DNA of 64,000 bases from Kondoa malvinella (GCA_039545315.1 BCIM01000008.1:434001-498000); one strand, 5' to 3'. Shown: positions 12,713-24,576, counted from the first letter of the stretch. Numbers and translations: made by a program. Notes: generated by a model not told the origin, from the sequence alone.

Positions 12713-14826
12713 CTAGTACAGCTGCTCTTCCTTCTCGCTTGCAACCTCGCGCATCTGATCTCCATCTCCCGGGACTGATCTCTTGCGCAAACCCTTGATG
12801 CCGAGAGTATGCACCGAGTCCGCGCGAGCGCGATCTTGCTCCTGAAGCTGGACGAGCGAGAAGGTGGAAAAGGTAGACTCTTTACGACCAGCACAAGGTG
12901 CAGAGCCACGACGAGAGTCTTGATCAGATGTCCAGTCGGAAAAGTGAGACTCTTGAATATCTCGAGGCAAAGAATCCGTTTCGCCGTAAGTTTTCCCAAA
13001 GCGAAATTGTTCCGTATTGTCGATGATGCTGTCTTCTTCGTCGCCTGTGTCGTGCCACTCCATTGATTCTATTGCTTCGGACGAAAGACTGGATGGTCGA
13101 CCGCCATAGCTGGAACCTCCGTTGCTGCAGTATGGTGGGATAGCTTGTTGCGATCTGGTTGACTGTGATTCGATGATAGGGCTCATACGCGGTGCGAGTT
13201 GAACACTGTCGGGATATTTAAGGTCGAGCGGAACATTGACTCGAATGGGTGGGCTTCGTTTGGGTGAGCGATGTTGAGGCTGATGAGACCAGCTCTTGAT
13301 CGATTCGTCGAAGAGAAAGTCCCGTGTTGCAGCAATATTGGTAGACTTGTAGGTAGTTGCCTGTTGGAAATAACGGACGCTTGATCGAGGTCGTGCTACG
13401 GAGAAGGATCAGTCATATGACATGTTGCGAGATCTGCTTCTACTCACTGACGCCGAGCAAGAAAGTAGAGACATACTGCACAGCCAATCAGAGGGGTGCT
13501 GAATCGATAGCAAGAACTTACAATCTTGGGCAGAATCATGATGAAGAGGTAGACGACCATGCTGCTCCTGCTATGTCTACAACACCGCATTAAAGCAGTT
13601 CCAATCATGCGACAGAAACATACAGCATCCATAGAGCCAGCGTGATGACCTGAAGCGAGGTGACCAAAGCGCCGGAAGTAATGAAAACAGCCAATGAGCT
13701 AGCCAAAAGCTTTTGAACACCAGATTTACGACTGGCAGCTGATCTAGCTCTTTGATTACGAACGAAAAGGACGAGAAGGAGAGAGGAGAGTAGTAAATCG
13801 ACCAATGCTGATGCGCCAAGGTGCAAAGGCACGCAGATCTGTCATGTTATCAGTCTGAGCTGTACAGCACGACAGTAAGACTCACAAAGTGCATCACAGT
13901 GCCTCTGCTTTCACTCGACAATTGCGCCAAAGAGTCGATCAGAAACATTTCCCTTTGAGGCATGTTAGCGCGCCAAAAGTGGACAGACTGACTCTGACTT
14001 ACAGACCAACAGCGATCCCTCCTGCTACAGCGACCAATATCAAGAAGCCAACGACGACAGCAGCGATGATCCTCAGTACGCGCTTGGAGTTGCCTTGATC
14101 GCTCGACAACGGGCCGAGTGACGAGAGTTTCCACGATGAGAAAGCCAGGTATATCTGACACTGAGTTTGTAATAGACATCCGAGTAGTGGTGCTGTGCCA
14201 TCTTCGAATCTTGGGCGCATGTAGTATGCTGTAAACAGGGATTAAAGGAATCGAGACTGTGAAAAGAGCTGGCGTACCAAAGTCTCCATAGTGGATCGCT
14301 ACCAATCAAAGGGTTAGTTCAGGCAGGATAGTGGTGCTGATAGGCTTACAGAAGATCTATAGATTGGTCAGTCTTTGCTCGGGAACGGCTCTGGAATCTT
14401 ACCTTCAAGCTCCTACTGATATCAAACCCAGTCTGGACACAGATCACAACAAGGACCATAGCTCTGCATTGCTAATGAGCCAGATGGACAAATAGGTCGC
14501 AAAAACGTACACTAGTGCCTTCTTCCATCTAAACCGCTTTTCGGGGAAGAGTGTAAAGAACCGGACAGCTTGGAGTAGTATACCGCCGGTAAAGAGGCAG
14601 GAGAAGGCAAGACTGCGCGTGCATGAGTTCTGATTTTCAAGCTTTCGGCGAATGGGCGACCTACCCAAGCAAGACCGGTACGAAGGATGCTGCGCAGCTG
14701 TAACACAATCAGAGAACCATAGATCAGGGATGAAGGGCCTTACTGAGCGCGTACACAAAACTGTTGCATAAAAGTAGATAGCTGCTCGAGCTGCTCGGCG
14801 ACATTTGCAGACGTGGGATTTGCCAT
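12713..14826 (-). CDS. Seven-helix membrane protein, DUF6534-like
   Basis: Fungal plasma-membrane-type protein of about 500 residues in many exons. The start at 14826 (MANPTSANVAEQLEQLS) is chosen because it splices in frame into the first helix, PVLLGLAFSCLFTGGILLQ. This is followed by RFFTLFPEKRFRWKKALVYV, the FP-(K)-W-KALV loop typical of DUF6534 proteins. Later exons hold further hydrophobic helices (for example RIIAAVVVGFLILVAVAGG). The last exon is a long hydrophilic Ser/Asp-rich cytoplasmic tail ending SEKEEQLY. Members of this basidiomycete-expanded family have no proven function; receptor-like roles are only a suggestion. It is divergent from the TMEM205-like gene, with a shared 413-bp upstream region. 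A second family member lies at 55877-57540. Confidence 0.62.
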
Positions 14827-15239
14827 AGCAGACTAGGGGGAGATCGTTTAGGACAAGCGAAAATGGTCCCAGAAATTGCAAAGCAACAGGATCGAAGCCA
14901 ACAAAGTCTGGGCTTGCTTGCATAAGGATCAGAGAAAGAATAGAAGATCCTCTGGCGATAGCCTTTTTGGAGGAGCGTGCATGCACAGTCACAACAGCCC
15001 GGGGAGATTCGAGATGGCCCCAGGAGTCTTTGGGCCTCGCTGTGAGTATCATTGATGACCGACACATTTGTGCACTTCAGCTCGTATTCTGCACTTGACG
15101 GGTCTTGGACGGGTGCAGTCTCTTGCTCCAGATCCGCGATATATCGACCAAACATGGTCAGTCGCTAGCATACCGGCTGTATAGCTGTAGCTGAAGCCGC
15201 TGCAGCCTATCGCTACATTATCGCCGATCACCGTCAAAG
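14827..15239. promoter_or_regulatory. Shared upstream region of two divergent membrane-protein genes
   Basis: This 413-bp gap separates the start codons of the minus-strand seven-helix protein and the plus-strand TMEM205-like protein, so it should hold both promoters. Open frames in it do not splice into either gene. I see no clear TATA box or repeated operator. Confidence 0.45.
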
Positions 15240-16088
15240 ATGTTGCGACGATTGGTCTGAACCTCGCAAGTCTAGCAAACTGCCTTTGCCATCAAGCCGA
15301 ATGCTCATATCCTGTATAGCCAGCCGTATACAACTTGAGCTCTTCCATTCTCCTTGGTTCGACGATATGGCATGGCTTTGTGCGTGATGAACACGTCATT
15401 AGTTCTGAAACTGATCTTCGCATAGATCGGTGGCCCTCTGTCGTTCACTGTTCTGTAAGTCTGCAGCATCTCAGTAGCGCGCTCGCTCATTGGTACGTAT
15501 AGCCCAAGGATGCAATTCGGTAATCTGCAAGGCAAGCTCTTCCCAGTCTATTTTGGCATGCAGACGGGCATATCAGCTTTCCTGCTCGCCGCATGGTTCT
15601 ACATGAATCCTCAGCTTCAGAAGACTCCTGGGCTGCTCACCGATCTTACTAGACCAGATAGCTTTAATGCTGCGCTTCTTCTCACAATGACCATCACTGG
15701 CGCGCTCAATTCTTTCGTTGTCGGGCCTATGACTACAAAGTCCGTACGAGCATCTCCTTCAGGCTTGTACTGAATGTGTGCGTAGGACCATGAAGATCAG
15801 ACACAAGCTCGAGAGGGAAGAGGGAAAGAAGTATAATGATGCAAACGTCTCGGATGACATGTACGAGGGGATCAGTCATAATCAGCCTGTGCTGATGCTG
15901 ACATGGGCTCGTCGTACAGGAAAGCTCTCAACAAGCGATTCGGCATGCTTCATGGCGTTTCATCCCTGATCGTAGGACTGTCCTTGTCTGCGCGAACTGC
16001 TAACTGAGTTACGCTATAGAACATCGGCTTCGTCCTCGCTGCAATGATCAACAATGCCTTCACTGCCAATTATGGAGTTCTGATCTAA
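15240..16088 (+). CDS. TMEM205-like (DUF4149) membrane protein
   Basis: Small four-helix membrane protein of roughly 190 residues. A 15-nt first exon (MLRRL) joins LLGSTIWHGFIGGPLSFTVL and then PRMQFGNLQGKLFPVYFGMQ, the signature segment of the TMEM205/DUF4149 family. Further helices follow (GISAFLLAAWFYM; LLLTMTITGALNSFVVGP). The family's LNKRFGMLHGVSSL motif comes next, then a last helix ending YGVLI before TAA 16086-16088. All five introns have consensus borders and keep the frame. Human TMEM205 has been linked to vesicular handling of platinum drugs; the fungal role is unknown. The exact first exon is an inference from splice signals, while the rest is clear. Confidence 0.8.
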
Positions 16089-16143
16089 AGGAGGAATCTT
16101 TTCATTGTACAATAAGCATCAATTCCATGCGTTCCCATTAGCC

Positions 16144-18904
16144 TCAGATCTCTGCCCCCTCTGTTCTGAACGCTTGCGCATAGGCAAAGTATGCTCTGGT
16201 GACCGATTAGATTAGCTTTTAGATTATAACCGAAAGAGGGATCAAACGCACTGCATGATTTTGAGCACCTGATCCGGCAGGCGCATGCTAACGAGCGAGT
16301 ACGATACTTTCGAGATGCCTTCTTGTTGTATGAGTCTGAATATCTGGTGACCGACAGCGCTTGGGAACTGTAGACAGTGGCAGTACCGAATCAGCAACAA
16401 AGCTGAAGATCTGCCAGGCAAGCCTACCGAGCTTTCGTGGTACCAGCGATGGTTATACGTTGCGATTCGAGTCGCAGCGTTCAACGCTCTTGGAATGTCC
16501 CTTTCGTCCACATACATTGTCAAAAGCTCCAACCAAGCTTTAGCAGAGAATTTCTGGTCGAGTGATCGCTGATACGCTTCTTTTGCCTTTCAAACCGATG
16601 AGCATCAAGTCTGTGCTATGAGATATGAGCCTACCTCTTCTTTACGATGGAGCCGTAGTGCAAGATCGCCAAGAATCTCCCACTCGGTTGCTGTTTTCCG
16701 ATAAGGCATATGCTGCGCTTTGAAGTGGGCCATCTCCGCTCGCCAGACTGTGAGAACTCGTAAATCTGTCGTTATTAGCAACCAAATAATCAGCAGATGC
16801 CGAATGCTCGCTGTCTAACCGACCTTCATACAGCACCATGAATAGATTATCCAGCCATCGCTCGCAAAGCCTCTTTGTACTAAAGCTGAGGCTGTTGGTC
16901 CCGTTCTCGCCTTTCTCTTGCGATGATTGAGCGTCTGTCCCATCAGCAGCAGCAGAGACCGGTTTGTTCAAGCCAGGCGCTTCAGATTGTAAATCGCTCT
17001 TGATCCCATCTTCCTCTTTGTCTTCATGCAGATCTTCCGTCGAGATGCCCAAACCGGCGGCGCTCGAGTCTTTAGGCGATAAAATCCCAGCTTTGGCCAA
17101 CCTTTCCCTCTCACCATCCGATTCGGAAGAGACTTTGATGACCGGGATAGGACTGGACGGAACCGACATTCTCGCTCTTTCTTCCTCTGCAGTATGCACA
17201 GCTGTCACACTAGCAGCTTCATCCGCTTCTTCCTCTACTTCCAAGGCGCTGTTCGGCGGTTCTGATTTCTGCATTCGATATTCTTCCTCCATCACAAACA
17301 CTTGACTGCGCGCTTTGAGCAACTCATCCCATCCTATCACGCTAACCAGCTTGGTCAACAATCGGTAAGCTTCTTTGAACGTCCCTCGTAGACTTGGAGC
17401 GGGCAAACGAAGAAGAGTAGGATCAGCGAGGTTTTCGTCTTCTGCGTCTTGAGCTGCGTTGACTGAATTTGGTGGATCTAGGATGCCGCTATCGAGGATG
17501 AATTGTTTGATGGGTAGATGTGTCCTAGCGGGTGTTGGCATTCGATGAAGATCTCGTTCGTTGAAGGTGAACATGGGACATCTGATGAAGAAATCAGCTA
17601 TATCATACCAAGTTCTGGAAAGGCTTACGAATTGAGTGTAAGAAGAGCTTGATTCCAATTTTGCAAGTCAATGTTGACTTCTGTCAATTTGGCCCAAGTC
17701 ACAAATTCTGAAGGTGCGCAGTCGACCGCTGATTTGGCCAATTTGAGTGCCCATTCAGTCTTGTTCTTGTTTCTGAGAAAGTCGCATTGTACGTGTAGGA
17801 GGTTATACGATTGTGGGTGTTCTTTCAGCGCTGTATGGAGGACTTGGACGGCTTTCACTTCTTCGTCTGTTGCGGTATTAGTACGAATCAAGGAGATATT
17901 CAGGATTGCGTACTCATACCAACATAGGCCTGACCTAGAAGAGAGGCTATTTCGCTGTTCTTGACGACTAGCTTTTCGAAGAGATTGACAGCAGGTTGAA
18001 ACCTATGCCAAGATCATGGCTATCAGCATAGGATTTCGCCTCTATCGTGGTTGCGCACCTGAAGCTATCGCCAAAGTATTTCATTATGCCGCTGGTTAGA
18101 TGATTGTTGACTATTGAAGCGACTTGGATTTCAGGTTCGCTGCCCAATTGCCAACCTGTTTATTCATCAGCTCGCCCATGCCCAGCAGGACATGAGGCCT
18201 ACCTTGAGCGAAACACTGTTCTGCAGCAGACAGAAACCTGATTTCATCCTCTAGCGTCTTGATGGGATCCATTTTCCTATACCCCGCCAACCGATATGTC
18301 GCATCATCCGCATACAATATCGCTCTCAACAGCGCCGAAAGGTAGACTTCAGTCCACAGCCTAGGATTAAGGGCATGTCGTTCGTTGCGTTGATCCAAAA
18401 CATAAGCTTCTACCCCTCCTGGAATCTTGACTTCGACGCGAACGTCAACGCGAGAAAAGGCATTGAAAGAGCAGAAACAAGCTCTAGTGATCTTCCATTC
18501 TGATTTCGCTTTCCCGCCTAACCAAGTCGAGCTGGATTCAATGTTGTAAGTGAGGGAATTGAGGTAGGCTGCGACGGAGGCTGAAGAAGAAGCATCTACG
18601 CCTGAAATGTAGTGATACGAGCCAATCTATTGAACCCCTTGTGTGTCAGCCTGAATCCCTATGTGAGTATCAAAGAGACGTGCATCTTTTGTGCCAGCTT
18701 TGGCAGATTTGATGATGTGCACCAAATCTGGTGGACCCAATTCTCTGAAAGTACCTAGGGCGTCCGTTCTAGCTTGTAGGGACTCCCCAATGTCGACCTA
18801 AGAGCGGCTCACACATTCAGCTGACTTGGTGTGATGCCGCGTCGAATACAAACCCGCACCTCGAAGAATTCTGGCAAGTCTCGTAGCGTGCTCGAGTCTG
18901 CCAT
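16144..18904 (-). CDS. ChAPs family protein (Chs5-Arf1-binding, exomer cargo adaptor)
   Basis: Homolog of yeast Bch1/Bud7/Bch2/Chs6, about 700-750 residues in about ten exons. It begins MADSSTLRDLPEFFE at 18904. Recognisable blocks are ARTDALGTFRELGPPDLVH, the tetratricopeptide-like part near 17625-17891, and MFTFNERDLHRMPTPARTH with HLPIKQFILDSGILD, nearly invariant in ChAPs. The last exon reads AYFAYAQAFRTEGAEI and stops at 16144. Family knowledge: with Chs5 these proteins form the exomer coat on the trans-Golgi network, which exports chitin synthase and other cargo to the cell surface. An acidic, Ser-rich insert of about 130 residues (16930-17290) interrupts the conserved region and looks disordered; it may be lineage specific. 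Confidence 0.87.
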
Positions 18905-19163
18905 GCTGATCACTTGTTGGGATGCGGCAAAGCAGGGTATACAGGCTTTGGCAGCGTGAGGTTGAGTCGGCTGTCAATGGCCAAGGCTCTTCTCGCAACG
19001 AGCACTCGTCAAAGCCAATTTAGCGGCAAGGGCGTTGCAAACTATAAAGAACGCACATCGCTCATCACTATCTCGCTCCTTTCCAGCTCACGATATGCTC
19101 CTTCCTGCAGGTTGCCATGATTACATTGCATGGCCCTTATAATCTTGTCGCCTTCGCTGCTCA

Positions 19164-21271
19164 TCATAGATCGAGCCGCGAGCATTCTCGCCTAATCCCT
19201 AAATACAATGCAAATCTGCTTACGTCGCCTCCAAGCTGATTTTTGGCACAATTGGCCGCAATAGAACGGTCCGGAACAGCTACGCGCGAAGGAATCAGAG
19301 AGGCCATACAGCTCAGCTCTGCAACATACCTGGCACATTGTTTCGCAGCGGGCTTCTCACACTCGAAACATCTCGGTGATTCGGATGACCGCCAATAGCC
19401 AATTTGATCATTCAGCGTGAATCCGTCAAACAGCCAGTCCTCCGTGCCACTTTTCCCGGCTATGTCTCCAGTCTTGTCGGACTTGCGCTCCAAGCGAATG
19501 CAAAAGACGCGAAGGAATTCTTGTACCGTCATTGCAGTGCAGAACTGCTGATCAAAATGGTCCCAGTATTCTGCTTGCTCTGTGCTTTCCCAGTTCATAT
19601 CATCCGGATCGATTTCTTTTGGCGTAGTCGACCCTTCGAGTGATCCTTCATCAGGTAGCCGGAGTTTGCGCGCCATACTGACTCAACGCAAACTTGCCAA
19701 TAACGTTCAAATGGCTAAAGTAGTGCTCGCAATGCCAGACAGCATCTTCATAATACTCTGCCAGCTTCTCTTCGTTCATGGGTATCGACTCGAAGGACAC
19801 GTCCAAGTGACGTCCAAGTGATCTGCAGTCCGCTTTGCGATGGCTGACACGTATATGAGCATCAATCTTCTCGCACTGAGTATGACTTACGCTGCTCGTT
19901 GAAACCGCCTTCTTCGTCAAACTCGATGCTGAAACAGCAAACACGATCCTTTGCATTCCCGCTTCTCATCTTGGCGCCTTGTTCTCGAACGAGATTAGCA
20001 GTCGTACCGGCCAAGACGGAAGAGCCGATACCGCCAGACAACTTACAAGCAGATGCCAACGGGTACATCGGCTCGAAGACGAGCAAAGAGGTATGTTTTG
20101 CTTTTTGAACAGAGCGTCATAGAGCTGATGGGGTTTAGGTATAAATTGACGGATGGAAGAGAAGCGGCGGAGGTTGCGCTTGTCGCGACGGAAACGACAG
20201 TAGTGTAATACGGAGGAGATGGCTGCGAATCGATGCAAGGTATCACAATGCAATGTATTTCTAGCCTCACTCACAAGTCCTCCTCTACTACCGGGAAAGG
20301 CTTGATACCCATGTGCTCTATCACCTGCTGCCTGACTTGCGAGAGCCTTGTGGAAGTACCATGTTCCACATTCCAAGCATCCAGCAAAGTCTCACACTGC
20401 TCTTGTGAAAGGTCAGCGATAGCGTTTCTCTTGGAATAGTCAGGCAAGCGTCTCTGCAGGCAGGCGAAATAGATGAGCAATGAATAATGGAATTGGTTCA
20501 AACCCACAGAATTAGTGAAGACTTTAGGCGATTTGTAGGGACCTGCACCTGCGTTCATGTTGAAGCACTGTGACAGAAAGATGAGTACAAGAGGCCGGCG
20601 TCATTGCTTTTGGCCTGACCTGGATAACGAGGTTGTATTGAACGGTCATGCGACTGCAAGAAGGACTTAGTGCGACCCACGGATTCACAGCAGCAATCCT
20701 CACGAGTCCACTGTGGTTTCGACCTCCTTCAAACCCTCCTGCATATCCTTCTTCAGCTCGACTCGCAAACTTGCAAGACCCTCCTTTAAACCATCCTGAA
20801 TGTCCTTCTTCAGCTCGACTCGCAAACTTGCAAGACCCTCCTTTAAACCATCCTGAATGTCCTTCTTCAGCTCAACTCGCAAAGTTGCTAGACCCTCCTT
20901 CAGCATTTCTGGAAAGGTCTGTGCTCCACCAGGCGCTTGACGACCACCTTTTGATAGGCCACAATTCAGCACATTGGCTGATGAAGAAATGCAAGCCAAG
21001 CCAAACTCACGTTGATAGCGGTTGGTGATATCGGTCAAATAGACATGAGCGTTGAATTTATCGCGGGAGGTACTTGCTGTCCATCGAACAGAATCAGTAC
21101 AGACATGACAGCGAGGAGTAACGCACCAGGAGTAGCTTTCACTTCTTCGCTAATGTGAATTGCCCATTCTACATCGATCATGCGCACTGGGTCGCTAGGC
21201 TGAGGCACACCAGAGAGCATAATGTCCGGGCTGATGTCTGGAAGAACCATTACTGTTGGTTCTGCTGGCAT
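19164..21271 (-). CDS. MYND-type zinc finger protein with a repeat-rich coiled coil
   Basis: A chain of in-frame splices links exons from ATG 21271 (MPAEPTVMVLPD) through a repetitive helical stretch and a central region (NMNAGAGPYKSPKVFTNSVG...) to an acidic domain (NEEKLAEYYEDAVWHCEHYF). The C-terminal exons join to CFECEKPAAKQCASCSGPFY followed by CGQLCQKSAWRR. This fits the C-x2-C...C-x2-C...YC-x3-C...W spacing of a MYND finger, a protein-protein interaction module. The final His/Cys pair and the stop depend on the last splice, so the 3' end (19164 or up to about 80 nt further) is uncertain. No SET domain was seen, so it is not obviously a SMYD methyltransferase. That all exons belong to one gene is inferred from phase compatibility. 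Confidence 0.58.
20723..20893 (-). repeat. Three tandem 57-bp units encoding a 19-residue helical repeat
   Basis: Units begin at 20723, 20780 and 20837, and a fourth, diverged start is visible at 20894. Each encodes GLKEGLASLRVELKKDIQD or a close variant. Units two and three are almost identical at the DNA level, while unit one and the partial fourth are more diverged. The spacing of Leu/Val and the alternating Lys/Glu suggest an amphipathic helix or coiled coil. Confidence 0.9.
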
Positions 21272-21558
21272 GATGATATCGGGACAATAACAAAACAAAA
21301 GGTCGTCGGTCGAAGCAAAGGGGCTTGCGAAGCTCGGCGCCTTGGAGCTCTTGTCTTGCGCCGGATAGAAAGGTCGTTATTTTAGGCTTTATAGCAGCGC
21401 AGACACGACAGAAAGCCAGCTGAGGATTTGCGCGATATCGGATTGTTTTGATAGCGTCGTCCGCAAAGTGAACAGGAAAACGACGATGGCTCCTGACGCT
21501 CGTGCAGCTCTACCAGCTCAGTGGATATATCTCTCAGTTGATTGCTATATTCCTCGGA

Positions 21559-21690
21559 GGTGGGTATTGGTCATTCGTGAAAGAGAGAGCTCGCTCTGCT
21601 GCTCGCAACGATCTTCAAGATTTGCCTGACCCTGCAACCTCTGCCTTTGTATCTGTCTGACTCTGTATCGTCTCGTCCGACCACGAGACA
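21559..21690 (+). repeat. Duplicated promoter-proximal segment, copy A
   Basis: This 132-bp segment resembles 23206-23339 at roughly 80% identity by eye, with the same order of blocks: GTGAAAGAGAGAGC, GCAACGATCT, CCTCTGCC, and GACCACGAGA at the right end. It ends about 100 bp upstream of the start codon of the decayed GH128 gene. Confidence 0.85.
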
Positions 21691-21790
21691 GCGTTTCTTT
21701 TCTTGTCTATTTCGTTCCCATGCCGCATCTGTTAATAACTCTTTACATCTCTCTTTTGAACGTCCGTCGCTTGAGACTTCTCATTCTGCC

Positions 21791-22960
21791 ATGGCTTGCT
21801 CGTTCCTGCGTATTGGGACGCGCTTGCTTGCTTTGACCTTCTTTGCAAGTGCTCACGCCAAATGGAGTTGGAGTAACGGTGCTTTCTCAGGTCGAGCATG
21901 CCTCTATAGTACTAAAAGGCAGGATGCAGCTGCATCAAAGGACGGTACAGAAGCCTTTCAACACCAGCCAATGCCCGTGCACTTCAGTACGTATACCTAG
22001 CTTGGCATAATCGCAATCCTCAGCTGTAGATAGCCGCTGGTACTACAAGAATCTACAAGGACCTACCAAAATCTGAATTGACCTTCTACTTCACTTCCAA
22101 GGACCAAGAAGCATCTTTTCTGTTTTGTCTGAACGAACCGGATAGCATAGCGCAACGGGGCTTGACTGTTGAAGCGGCGTACGTAGCTCTGACAGTGTAA
22201 TTACTGAAGCTGACTCTTTGTGCAGGCTAGAAATCTATCATGCTCGATGCGCCGGAGAAGAGTACAAGTCGATCGCGCCTGCAATCAGCAGTCCATCTGT
22301 TTGTCGCTCTGCTGCTGTGTCTTTCAGACCTACTGATGCTGCTCACAGGGCTTTCTTTGGCTAGACCAGTTCCTGTCCGCCTGTTAAGGTTGTTTTATAA
22401 GCGGGATGGGTGAGTCGATATCTCTCGACCTGTTCCCAGCGTCTAATGCATTCTACAGATTTACAATGGCGCGGTCCTTCGTTAGAGGACTTTAAACCTA
22501 TGTTGAGTATGCATCAAAATCCTATTGCCCAAATTTGTGCTCAAGATTTGCAGGGACGCCATGAAGAAGTATGGTCACAAGTATGTCATTTGGGTATCGT
22601 CTTATACAGCAGGCTATGAGGTACGTCAGAGCGCACACGAATCGCTATTCATCTGATTACAGTCTAGCCGTCAGTTGCCAGGGAGCGTAGCTGGTTGATA
22701 GACGCAGCAGGTGAAAACCTCACAGTTGGAGGTCGTCACAGAGCTGATCCTTGAACAGCTTTTGTCGACTCTAAGAAAGAGACCAGAAGAATAGCTTATA
22801 CAGATCAACCGAACGAGGTGAATTTTCTGTCATTCTCATGCGAACAAGAGCTGAATACTGCCGCAGGATTCTAATCATGTACGCGAACGCTGCATCCTCT
22901 GGCATGCGCTCACTGGTCTATAGCAATGGCGTGATCGTCATAGACAAATCTTCCCAGAAC
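21791..22960 (+). pseudogene. Decayed GH128 endo-beta-1,3-glucanase (Asl1-like)
   Basis: The ORF begins with a good signal peptide (MACSFLRIGTRLLALTFFAS, cleavage near AHA). It splices into FLFCLNEPDSIAQRGLTVEA, which carries the NEPD acid/base motif of GH128, then CAGEEYKSIAPAISSPS and GFLWLDQFLSAC. The next codon is an in-frame TAA (22412-22414), where the intact neighbour at 25346 has Thr. Homology continues beyond it (MDLQWRGPSLEDFKPML, then KKYGHKYVIWVSSYT). In that segment WVSSYT replaces WVTEYG, so the nucleophile Glu is lost. A second in-frame TGA precedes TAFVDSKKETRRIAY. Up to the first stop all introns are intact. It is most simply a pseudogene. A truncated secreted product of about 150 residues could still be made. 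The 3' end is approximate. Confidence 0.8.
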
Positions 22961-23205
22961 CTTCGACCATGCAATCGTATTGGAATGGATTCAGCGGGTC
23001 GGATGCTTTCAAGTTGGTACTGACGATGCTTGCGATCTTTGCGTGGCATAGGCATGCACCGGCGGCCCTGCAACGGAGGTTGTGAGGCTACGTTACTGTT
23101 GAGCTTCTGAAGTGCCGGGTCGATGGCAGCTGTCTTGGGTATCGAGCCTGGGTATCACTCATGATAATATCAAAGGTCTTCGGTATCACTACTTGGTCTC
23201 GCTGA

Positions 23206-23339
23206 GGTGGATATTGCTCATTTGTGAAAGAGAGAGCCCGCTCTGTCGCTTGCAACGATCTACAAAGCTTGCTTGACTCTACACCTCTGCCAACTGTATC
23301 TCTGTACGAGTCTGTATTGTCTCGTCTGACCACGAGATA
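23206..23339 (+). repeat. Duplicated promoter-proximal segment, copy B
   Basis: Second copy of the 21559-21690 segment. It ends about 110 bp upstream of the F-box gene start, nearly the same distance as copy A from the GH128 pseudogene start. Similarity stops abruptly on both sides. No copy was seen upstream of the intact GH128 gene at 25346. Confidence 0.85.
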
Positions 23340-23450
23340 CTTCTGTGCCAGCTTCTCTGTCGCTGGAGATCTTGCGTTGGTCGACGCGATCAGCATTTCG
23401 TCTACGTGTCTGCCCTTCATTTCATGAGCGGGCAGATTCTGCAACTTACA

Positions 23451-24576
23451 ATGCCTACTCGTACAAGAGCCAATATAGCAGCTATCGAACTCCAACAGGA
23501 AAGCAGAAAGAGCAGAAAGACCGCTGCACCTCCCTTACCTCTAGAGATATTGCTCTGCATAGTTGGAATGGTCTCCGAAAACTACAACTTGCCGGTAGAA
23601 GAGACACCCTTCAACGGACAGGATGCTTACTATGGCAATTGCCAGTCTTATCTGTCGGCACCCTGCATCACTCTCCCTCTAATCTGCCGCAGCTTACGTC
23701 GTGCTGGAGAAAAGGCTCTATACATGACTATCAGAGTGCAAGGCAGCAGTATGCAAAAGCTATTGCGAACGCTCAAGGCGAGGAAGGAGTTGGGAACGTA
23801 TGTTAGGTGTATCGATGTTCGTGCATCGCTCCATTGCAACTGTATGACAGTTCTCACCAATATCGCAAAGGTCGAGCCCAAGGATGCAAAGCGCACGAAA
23901 CCAAGGACAAAGCCCCTACGAGGTGTCACGAAGGACAGTCTCATTGCATTGTAAGTGCCGGTATTGCAGACCATGCAGGTTACTGAGAGCTATCAGATGC
24001 CAGCTATGTCCCAACTTGAAGGGTTTACTTCTGTCTGGACTCAACAAACCCGTCACTGCTCAACTTGAACCGATTCTGGCAGAAATCGATCCGAGCAGTC
24101 CTTTAACCTACCTGTCCCTCTCCGACAACACGTCCGATCACCTTCCGCCTGGTGATGGAACCTCGCACCGCTTCTCCAATCTGTCTCGACTATTGGTTGG
24201 AAGCGTAGCGTTACGATACGACGACACAATCCCATACTTTGGCAGCCGACTCCGGAGACTAGAAATCACCTACCTCGTCCACTGGCACGGCCTCGTCATA
24301 TCCGCAGACCAATGGAAAACCCTCTTCAAATCAACTCCAGCTCTAACGGAACTATATCTAATCCAAGTGGAAGAAAGCAACAACACATGGCGACCAAGCG
24401 AAGATCTTTTCATCAACATCATTACTATTCTGGCTCCGCAGCTTCGGGTATTACATTTGGACGGGGGAGATTATTTGCCGGTGAATTGGGCCAATTTCCC
24501 GCCGCTGTCACCTGCAATGGAAGAAGCGATAGTCAAGTGCGGCACACTCGATAGTCTGTACCTTCGCCGTCTTTAA
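23451..24576 (+). CDS. F-box/leucine-rich-repeat-like protein
   Basis: About 360 residues in two exons. The N-terminus has an F-box-like helix set (PPLPLEILLCIVGMV ... LPLICRSLRRAGEKALY). The intron at about 23952-23997 (GTAAGT...TCAG) joins LIAL to CQLCPNLKGLLLSGL. The second exon is a degenerate series of leucine-rich repeats (LRRLEITYL, LTELYLIQV, LRVLHLDGG) ending LDSLYLRRL. Such proteins are expanded in basidiomycetes and are thought to be substrate receptors of SCF ubiquitin ligases; no substrate can be inferred. The ATG at 23424 is an alternative start. After the stop the same frame stays open for another 111 codons to 24909, and a second frame is open nearby, so the C-terminus may have been truncated by a recent stop. 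Confidence 0.65.

Noticed and set aside
12713..15155. A start at 15155 (MFGRYIADLEQETAPVQ) for the minus-strand seven-helix gene
   Set aside because: The frame from 15155 does not splice convincingly into the first membrane helix, whereas ATG 14826 does with correct phase; the upstream frame lies in the divergent promoter region.
20700..20950. Repeated blocks taken as a possible CRISPR-like or satellite array
   Set aside because: The units are contiguous without spacers, are an exact multiple of three and are read as a helical protein repeat in an open frame.
22838..23023. Separate small gene downstream of the decayed glucanase
   Set aside because: The frame has no domain or start context and probably overlaps the eroded last exon of the GH128 pseudogene.
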